Assembly: GCA_034437455.1 (NCBI GenBank)
Contig: DAOTUB010000013.1
Coordinates: 1-10,650 of the forward strand
Reading direction: 5' to 3'
DNA length: 10,650 nucleotides
Origin: DAOTUB01 sp034437455
GTDB lineage: Bacteria; Chloroflexota; Anaerolineae; B4-G1
In this document: in pieces, positions 6,347 through 10,650 of the stretch
How the letters are laid out: the number at the start of each line of letters is the position of its first letter
Numbering within the stretch: the first letter of the stretch is position 1
Program-made: the position numbers and the translations under genes
Notes under the pieces: model-generated
Seen by the model: the letters and a program-made list of their open reading frames with translations, nothing else
What the model was told of the DNA's origin: nothing
Databases searched by the model: none

Positions 6347-6359
6347 ACCTGGTCCAGGT
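6347..6359. promoter_or_regulatory. short perfect palindrome at the MerR-type gene start
   Basis: ACCTGG (6347-6352), a central T, and CCAGGT (6354-6359) form a perfect inverted repeat abutting ATG 6346. It could be an autoregulatory operator or a small hairpin masking the start. If translation begins at GTG 6367, it is simply coding sequence. Confidence 0.3.
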
Positions 6360-6411
6360 GAGGGCACGACGCCTAGATATGGGCACGTACACGCTGCACA
6401 TTTCTTCGCGA

Positions 6412-6433
6412 TTTCTCACCACTGCGTGAGAAA
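6412..6433. promoter_or_regulatory. perfect 8-bp-arm palindrome over the regulator's transcription start
   Basis: TTTCTCAC (6412-6419), six centre bases, and GTGAGAAA (6426-6433) form a perfect inverted repeat. It begins 6 nt downstream of the - strand TATAAT (6444-6439), so it covers the predicted transcription start of the MerR-type gene. That is a usual place for a repressor or autoregulatory operator. The binding protein is not known. Confidence 0.5.
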
Positions 6434-6438
6434 AAAGG

Positions 6439-6467
6439 ATTATACATTCTCCTGCCAAGATGGTCAA
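6439..6467 (-). promoter_or_regulatory. sigma70-type promoter of the MerR-type gene
   Basis: On the - strand TTGACC (6467-6462), a 17-nt spacer and a perfect TATAAT (6444-6439) make a strong housekeeping promoter. It reads toward the regulator, with a leader of roughly 65-85 nt. Confidence 0.7.
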
Positions 6468-6514
6468 CTTTGTATGTGCTCACTGATCCCCTGGATTCAG
6501 TATATTGGTTGAAC

Positions 6515-6543
6515 TTGACCATTCTGTAGAGTAATTGTGTAAT
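6515..6543 (+). promoter_or_regulatory. sigma70-type promoter of the radical SAM gene
   Basis: TTGACC (6515-6520), a 17-nt spacer and TGTAAT (6538-6543) read toward the radical SAM gene, leaving a leader of about 35-45 nt. The -35 surroundings (AACTTGACCAT) nearly repeat those of the divergent promoter (AAGTTGACCAT), so the two promoters share an 11-nt motif in opposite orientation. Confidence 0.6.
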
Positions 6544-6585
6544 CTAACCGTTGGGTACAACAATAAATAACACAACAAAAGGTAG

Positions 6586-7920
6586 ATGCCACTTATGACA
6601 CAAAAACTAGTCTTGATCAATCCCGTGAACCCGACACGCACCGGGTTGACAGTGAACCGTAGTTCGCGCTTCCCCCCGATTGGTCTGGGCATTGTCGCAG
6701 CCCTGACGCCCGAATCCTGGGAAGTGGAACTGGTAGATGAAAATTGGGAATCGTTTACGTATCGAGATGCCGATCTGGTGGGGATCACGGCTTTCACTGC
6801 CTCGGCTCGGCGAGCGTACGAGCTCGCCGCTATCTATCGGGATCAGGGTGTTCCTGTGGTGATGGGTGGCATCCATGCCTCCATGTGTCCCGAAGAGGCC
6901 TGCCGCTTCGCGGATGCTGTGGTCATCGGTGAGGCGGAGTCGGTCTGGCCGCAGGTGATGGCAGATGCGGAGGCAGGCCAACTCCAGGAGATCTACCGCG
7001 GGGAGTGGTCAGATCTGGCAGGACTGGTGCACCCTCGCCGCGATCTGTTCCACCCCGGTTATGTGTTCGCCTCCGTACAGACCTCCCGCGGCTGCCCGAT
7101 GGATTGCGAGTTCTGTTCGGTCACGGCCTTCAACGGGCGACGCTATCGCCGCCGTCCGCCGGAGGAAGTACTCGACGAGCTAGAGACGATCCCCCAGAAG
7201 ATGCTCTTCTTCGTGGATGACAACATCATCGGCTACGGCAACAAATCACGGGAGCAATCGCTGACGCTTTTTCGCGGAATGGTGAAGCGTGGACTGGACA
7301 AGTTGTGGTTCTGCCAGGCGTCGCTCAACTTTGCCGACGATGAGGAAGTGCTACATTGGGCAGGTCGAGCGGGGTGCAAGATGGTGTTCCTGGGATTGGA
7401 GGCGGAGGAGGTAGACGGACTGGTGGAGGTGAACAAACGACTCAATCTCCAACGCGGGGTAGAGAGCTACGACGAGGCATTCCGCCGCATCCATCGGGCG
7501 GGCATCGCCGTTCTGGGCGCGTTTATCTTTGGGATGGACGGCGACACGCCGGAGAAATTACACCGACGCGCCAACTATATGATTCGCAGCGGAGTGGACG
7601 TAATGCAGACGACTTATCTGACCCCATTGCCAGGGACCCGGCTCTTTAACCAGCTCCAGAGCGAGGAGCGCCTGCTCTACACCGATTTTCCCCGGGATTG
7701 GGATCGTTACGACATGACCGAAGTGGTCCATCGGCCCAAAGGAATGAGCCCTGAAGCCCTCTCGCAAGCGATGCACGAGAGCAATGAACGCATGTACGCC
7801 TGGCCTGTGCTGATGCGCAAGGCGATGCACACCTTCTGCGAGACCCGGAATCCAGTGGCGACGATGTTCGCCTGGCAATCTAACCGTAACTACCGCAACG
7901 TATCCTTCGCGCCAGACTAA
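6586..7920 (+). CDS. B12-binding-type radical SAM protein
   Basis: A 444-residue cytosolic radical SAM enzyme with an N-terminal cobalamin-binding-like Rossmann domain (about 5-150): KLVLINPVNP (7-16), FPPIGLGIVAALTP (29-42), and VVMGGIHAS followed by VVIGE (91-116). The radical SAM domain follows with the cluster motif CX3CX2C at C170, C174 and C177, in SRGCPMDCEFC. Later landmarks are FFVDDN (about 207-212), LGLE and LTPLPGTRL near the end of the barrel. The C-terminus RYDMTEVVHRPKGMSP and then W..LMRKAM is common in class B relatives such as the BchE and Hpn groups. Such enzymes use SAM, often with cobalamin, for methylations or rearrangements; the substrate here is unknown. AAGG at 6579-6582 is close to ATG 6586 and far from ATG 6595; MTQKLVLINP from 6595 is the more family-like N-terminus, so the start could be either. 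It is a single gene, divergent from the MerR-type regulator. Confidence 0.88.
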   Translation: MPLMTQKLVLINPVNPTRTGLTVNRSSRFPPIGLGIVAALTPESWEVELVDENWESFTYRDADLVGITAFTASARRAYELAAIYRDQGVPVVMGGIHASMCPEEACRFADAVVIGEAESVWPQVMADAEAGQLQEIYRGEWSDLAGLVHPRRDLFHPGYVFASVQTSRGCPMDCEFCSVTAFNGRRYRRRPPEEVLDELETIPQKMLFFVDDNIIGYGNKSREQSLTLFRGMVKRGLDKLWFCQASLNFADDEEVLHWAGRAGCKMVFLGLEAEEVDGLVEVNKRLNLQRGVESYDEAFRRIHRAGIAVLGAFIFGMDGDTPEKLHRRANYMIRSGVDVMQTTYLTPLPGTRLFNQLQSEERLLYTDFPRDWDRYDMTEVVHRPKGMSPEALSQAMHESNERMYAWPVLMRKAMHTFCETRNPVATMFAWQSNRNYRNVSFAPD

Positions 7921-8033
7921 CTCAACCGTAAGCCAGGCGCAAACTTGGCGTAATCGAAACGTCTCCCTCTCGTCCAGCAAAACTGGCCGAAATATGGTAA
8001 CATATAGTAACGCTCGTTTCAAGGAGGGTTGCT
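7921..8033. other. intergenic gap before the PBP gene
   Basis: No clear intrinsic terminator follows the radical SAM gene. TATAGT at 8003-8008 is a possible -10 for the PBP gene, but no good -35 is placed 17 nt upstream. AAGGAGGG at 8021-8028, 5 nt before ATG 8034, is a strong ribosome binding site. Confidence 0.4.
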
Positions 8034-10496
8034 ATGTTTGCCAGACGGTTCCAGCGCCGTCGTCTGACAATTCTACTGTTCATCCTCTCGTCCCTGGCCC
8101 TGTTCAGTTTCTGTGAGTGGCTGTTCGCCGACCTGCCCGCGCCGGAGGCGCTCACCGCTCGCGCCTCCACCGGCACGGCCAAGATATACGACCGCAACGG
8201 CCAACTTTTGTACGAGATCCTAGACCCCCGCACAGGCTCGCGCACCCGCGCTGATCTGCTCGACATTCCCATCTATCTGCAACAGGCTACCATCGCCACC
8301 GAGGATGCCACCTTCTACACCAACCCCGGCGTCTCGTTGTGGGCCATCGCCCGCGCCCTGTATCTGAACACTCGCCAGGGGCACGTCGTCTCCGGCGGGA
8401 GCACCATCACGCAGCAGGTGGCCCGTCTGGTGCTGATGGATCCCCAGGAGCGCGCCCAGCGCACCTTGATCCGCAAGCTGCGCGAGGCGATCCTAGCCGT
8501 GCGCCTCTCCCGGGCCTACGACAAAGATACCCTGTTGGAGATGTACCTCAACGAGACCTATTATGGCAACCTGGCTTATGGCATTGAGGCGGCGGCGCAG
8601 ATTCACTTTGGGGTGCACGCCCGCGATCTCGACCTGGCCCAGTGCGCTTTGCTGGCGGGACTGCCCCAGGCTCCGGCTGTCTACAATCCACTGGTGCATT
8701 ACGACGCAGCCAAGGCGCGCCAGCAGATCGTGCTGGGGCTGATGGTGAAGCAGGAATTTATCACGCAGGAACAAGCCGATTTGGCTTATGCCGAGCCGCT
8801 ACACTTCACCGGCCCCATCGACGCTATCCGCGCTCCCCACTTTGTCGCCTACGTGCGCAATCAACTGGAGGAAACCCTGGGCCACGAGACCTTGCTGGCT
8901 GGCGACTGGCGAGTCACCACCTCGCTCGACCTCGATCTCCAGCAGCGCGCCGAGGCCATCCTCCAGCGCCGCCTGGCCGACATCGAGGAACACGAGGCGA
9001 CCACCGGCGCGCTGGTGGCGCTCGATCCGGCGACGGGCGAGGTGTTGGCGATGGTCGGCAGCGCTGACTATGCCGATGCCTCCATCGACGGCGCGGTGAA
9101 TGGTGCGACCGCCCTGCGCCAGCCCGGCTCGACGATGAAGCCCCTTTTATACGCCTCTGCCTTTGAGCGCGGCTGGACGCCAGCCAGCGTGGTGCACGAC
9201 ATCCGTACGGCCTTTGTCACCGCCGAGGGCGAAACCTACGTCCCGGCCAATGCCGACGCCATTTACCACGGCCCGGTCACCCTGCGCGAGGCCCTGGCGA
9301 ACTCGTACAACCTGCCCGCCGTCATCCTCCAGAAGCGCGTTGGCACCGATGTCCTCCTGGACACCGCTCACGCCTTTGGCCTCGACACCCTGCGCGGCGC
9401 GCAACGCTACGGCCTGACTCTGACGCTGGGCGGCGGCGAGGTCACTCTCCTGGACATGACCGCCGCTTACGCCGTGTTCGCCACAGGCGGAATCCATCGC
9501 CAACCCGTCGCCATCCTCGACATCACGTCCTTAAGCGACGGTATGCCCTTCGCTGACTCGCTGACTCGCTCATTCGCCGACTCGCAGGTACTCAGCTCCC
9601 AGGCCGCCTACCTCGTCACCGACATCCTCTCCGACAACGACGCCCGCGCCCCGACTTTTGGATTGAATAGCTCGTTACTTCTATCACGGCCAGCCGCGGC
9701 CAAGACGGGCACCACGAACAAATGGCGCGACAACTGGACTGTCGGCTACACGCCCGATCTGGTGGTGGGGGTATGGGTGGGGAACGCCAGCGGCGCGCCG
9801 ATGCGCCACGTGTCGGGTCTCAGCGGGGCGGGCCCGATCTGGCACGAGTTTATGGAAGTGGCCCACCGGCCCCTCCCTGTCCACGATTTTTCTGTGCCCG
9901 AGGGCCTCGTCTGGCGTGACATCTGCCCGCTCAGCGGACATTTGGTCGGGCCGGATTGTCCCTACTCCCGCCGCGAGGTGTTCATCGCCGGGACCGAGCC
10001 GCAGACCGAGTGCGACCAGCACGTGACCGTGTCCATCGACCGTCGCACAGGTGAGCCAGCTACAGCCTCCACCCCCGCCGACGCCGTGGTCGAGAAGATA
10101 TACTGGGTCCCCCCGCCCGAACTCCGCGAGTGGGCGCGCACCCACGACATCCCGCACCTCGCCAGTCTGTCGACTCGCTTATCCGCCGATTCGCCGATGC
10201 GCCAACTCGTTGCCTTGACCAGTCCCGATCCTGGCGCCGTTTTTACCCTGGCCTCTTTTATGCCGCGAGAACACCAGCGCATCGAGGTGCAAGCGGAGGT
10301 CTATACCGAGGAGTGGCCGCAGCGCGTCACCCTGTACGCCGACGGGCAGGTCTTGGCCACTCTGAGCCAACCGCCGTACCGCGCCCTGTGGACGCTGGAG
10401 GCCGGGGAGCATACTTTCCACGCTTTGGCCGTGGCTCACGATGGTAGCCTGATCCGCAGCGAGCCGACGACGGTGTTCGTGGAGACAGAACAGTAA
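8034..10496 (+). CDS. pbpC: class A penicillin-binding protein, PBP1C type
   Basis: An 820-residue bifunctional peptidoglycan synthase anchored in the inner membrane. A short basic tail (FARRFQRRR) and one transmembrane segment (about 11-31) come first. The GT51 glycosyltransferase domain (about 50-240) has catalytic Glu90 in ATEDATFY, GGSTITQQ (121-128), RKLREAILAVRLSRAYDKD and EMYLNETYYG. The transpeptidase domain (about 310-600) has the three penicillin-binding motifs: STMK (366-369, Ser366 nucleophile), SYN (424-426) and KTGT (557-560). The next region has the PBP1C-type cysteines C631, C642 and C660 in CPLSG..GPDCP..TEC. The end (about 735-820) is a BiPBP_C-like beta domain. The start follows AAGGAGGG. 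The family role is polymerising lipid II and cross-linking stem peptides. Two tracts of an 8-nt repeat lie inside the gene (residues about 506-518 and 709-727), between conserved blocks and without breaking the frame. Confidence 0.93.
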   Translation: MFARRFQRRRLTILLFILSSLALFSFCEWLFADLPAPEALTARASTGTAKIYDRNGQLLYEILDPRTGSRTRADLLDIPIYLQQATIATEDATFYTNPGVSLWAIARALYLNTRQGHVVSGGSTITQQVARLVLMDPQERAQRTLIRKLREAILAVRLSRAYDKDTLLEMYLNETYYGNLAYGIEAAAQIHFGVHARDLDLAQCALLAGLPQAPAVYNPLVHYDAAKARQQIVLGLMVKQEFITQEQADLAYAEPLHFTGPIDAIRAPHFVAYVRNQLEETLGHETLLAGDWRVTTSLDLDLQQRAEAILQRRLADIEEHEATTGALVALDPATGEVLAMVGSADYADASIDGAVNGATALRQPGSTMKPLLYASAFERGWTPASVVHDIRTAFVTAEGETYVPANADAIYHGPVTLREALANSYNLPAVILQKRVGTDVLLDTAHAFGLDTLRGAQRYGLTLTLGGGEVTLLDMTAAYAVFATGGIHRQPVAILDITSLSDGMPFADSLTRSFADSQVLSSQAAYLVTDILSDNDARAPTFGLNSSLLLSRPAAAKTGTTNKWRDNWTVGYTPDLVVGVWVGNASGAPMRHVSGLSGAGPIWHEFMEVAHRPLPVHDFSVPEGLVWRDICPLSGHLVGPDCPYSRREVFIAGTEPQTECDQHVTVSIDRRTGEPATASTPADAVVEKIYWVPPPELREWARTHDIPHLASLSTRLSADSPMRQLVALTSPDPGAVFTLASFMPREHQRIEVQAEVYTEEWPQRVTLYADGQVLATLSQPPYRALWTLEAGEHTFHALAVAHDGSLIRSEPTTVFVETEQ
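9549..9588 (+). repeat. octanucleotide repeat tract inside the PBP gene (first)
   Basis: Five in-phase degenerate 8-mers: TTCGCTGA, CTCGCTGA, CTCGCTCA, TTCGCCGA, CTCGCAGG. They encode a loop (FADSLTRSFADSQ) between conserved segments of the transpeptidase domain. Because 8 is not a multiple of 3, the unit repeats in the protein only every 8 residues. Confidence 0.75.
10158..10213 (+). repeat. octanucleotide repeat tract inside the PBP gene (second)
   Basis: About seven in-phase but more diverged copies of the same unit, the clearest being CTCGCTTA, TCCGCCGA, TTCGCCGA and TGCGCCAA (10174-10205). They encode the linker (STRLSADSPMRQ) before the C-terminal beta domain. The same consensus (YTCGCYGA) occurs 600 bp upstream, so the two tracts share an origin. 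Confidence 0.65.
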
Positions 10497-10520
10497 CAGA
10501 AGAGCGAAGGAGATAACACA

Positions 10521-10559
10521 ATGCTAGCAGGCTGTCGGAGAGAGAAAGGCTGCCCCTAA
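10521..10559 (+). pseudogene. start of a next gene, closed after 12 codons
   Basis: AAGGAGAT (10507-10514) lies 6 nt before ATG 10521, a textbook start 25 nt after the PBP stop, yet the frame ends at TAA 10557-10559 after MLAGCRREKGCP. It may be the first codons of a gene interrupted by an inserted sequence, or a chance frame. Confidence 0.3.
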
Positions 10560-10650
10560 ATCTCGACGTTTTCGAGGCAAAAATGGGGCATGAAGCCTCA
10601 ATGTAGGCCAAAAAACTGCGCCTGAAGGGACGTTTCCTGCCAAAAACAAA
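10530..10650. mobile_element. possible edge of an inserted element (structured, non-coding)
   Basis: The sequence after the short frame is non-coding and full of pairing arms. TGCCCC (10551-10556) pairs with GGGGCA (10585-10590), enclosing CTCGA (10562-10566) with TCGAG (10572-10576); GCCT (10595-10598) pairs with AGGC (10605-10608). A GGCTGT start near 10530 is seen at the ends of some IS elements, but no transposase or second terminus is in the window. An mRNA structure or an ordinary intergenic region is equally possible. Confidence 0.25.

Noticed and set aside
9684..10157. Antisense open frames within the PBP gene
   Set aside because: Shadows in GC-rich DNA lacking RBS and domain patterns; the sense protein carries all catalytic motifs.

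Overview
The window is about 10.6 kb of moderately GC-rich bacterial DNA. The gene content is a class A PBP1C-type penicillin-binding protein, a two-permease ABC-2 exporter, a cobalamin-type radical SAM enzyme and an M24 creatinase-like protein. Together with intergenic palindromes beginning GTCATTCCGAGC and TGTAG..CGGTT, this looks most like a Chloroflexota (Anaerolineae-type) genome. That assignment is an inference from gene style and repeats; there is no rRNA or marker gene to fix it. I see no tRNA, rRNA, CRISPR array or complete insertion sequence.

Layout. (1) 1-517, + strand: the end of a small SH3-like protein whose 5' part appears frameshifted. (2) 542-1735, +: an M24 creatinase-like protein lacking most metal ligands. 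(3) 5083 down to 1768, - strand: a tight four-gene operon made of a RibD/DHFR-like reductase, an ABC ATPase and two ABC-2 permeases, with gaps of 1 nt or ATGA overlaps. Three of the four genes carry one lesion each: a frameshift in the reductase tail, a frameshift just before Walker B in the ATPase, and an in-frame TAG in the second permease. (4) 5084-5578: the operon's upstream region, with two REP-like palindromes and two copies of a spaced imperfect palindrome, one of them abutting a perfect TATAAT. (5) 6346 to 5579, -: a regulator with two MerR-type DNA-binding domains in one chain. (6) 6368-6585: a divergent promoter region with two well-formed sigma70-type promoters and a perfect 8-bp-arm palindrome. 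(7) 6586-7920, +: a B12-binding-type radical SAM protein. (8) 8034-10496, +: PBP1C, with two tracts of a degenerate octanucleotide repeat inside the coding region. (9) 10507-10650: a ribosome binding site and ATG whose frame closes after 12 codons in structured DNA, possibly the edge of an inserted element.

Working model: the double-MerR protein is a ligand- or stress-responsive regulator. It probably controls itself, perhaps the divergent radical SAM gene, and possibly the downstream reductase-exporter operon through the twin spaced palindromes. The operon resembles drug or viologen exporter sets (ATPase plus two DUF990-like permeases), but as read here it is broken, either by recent decay or by sequencing/assembly error.
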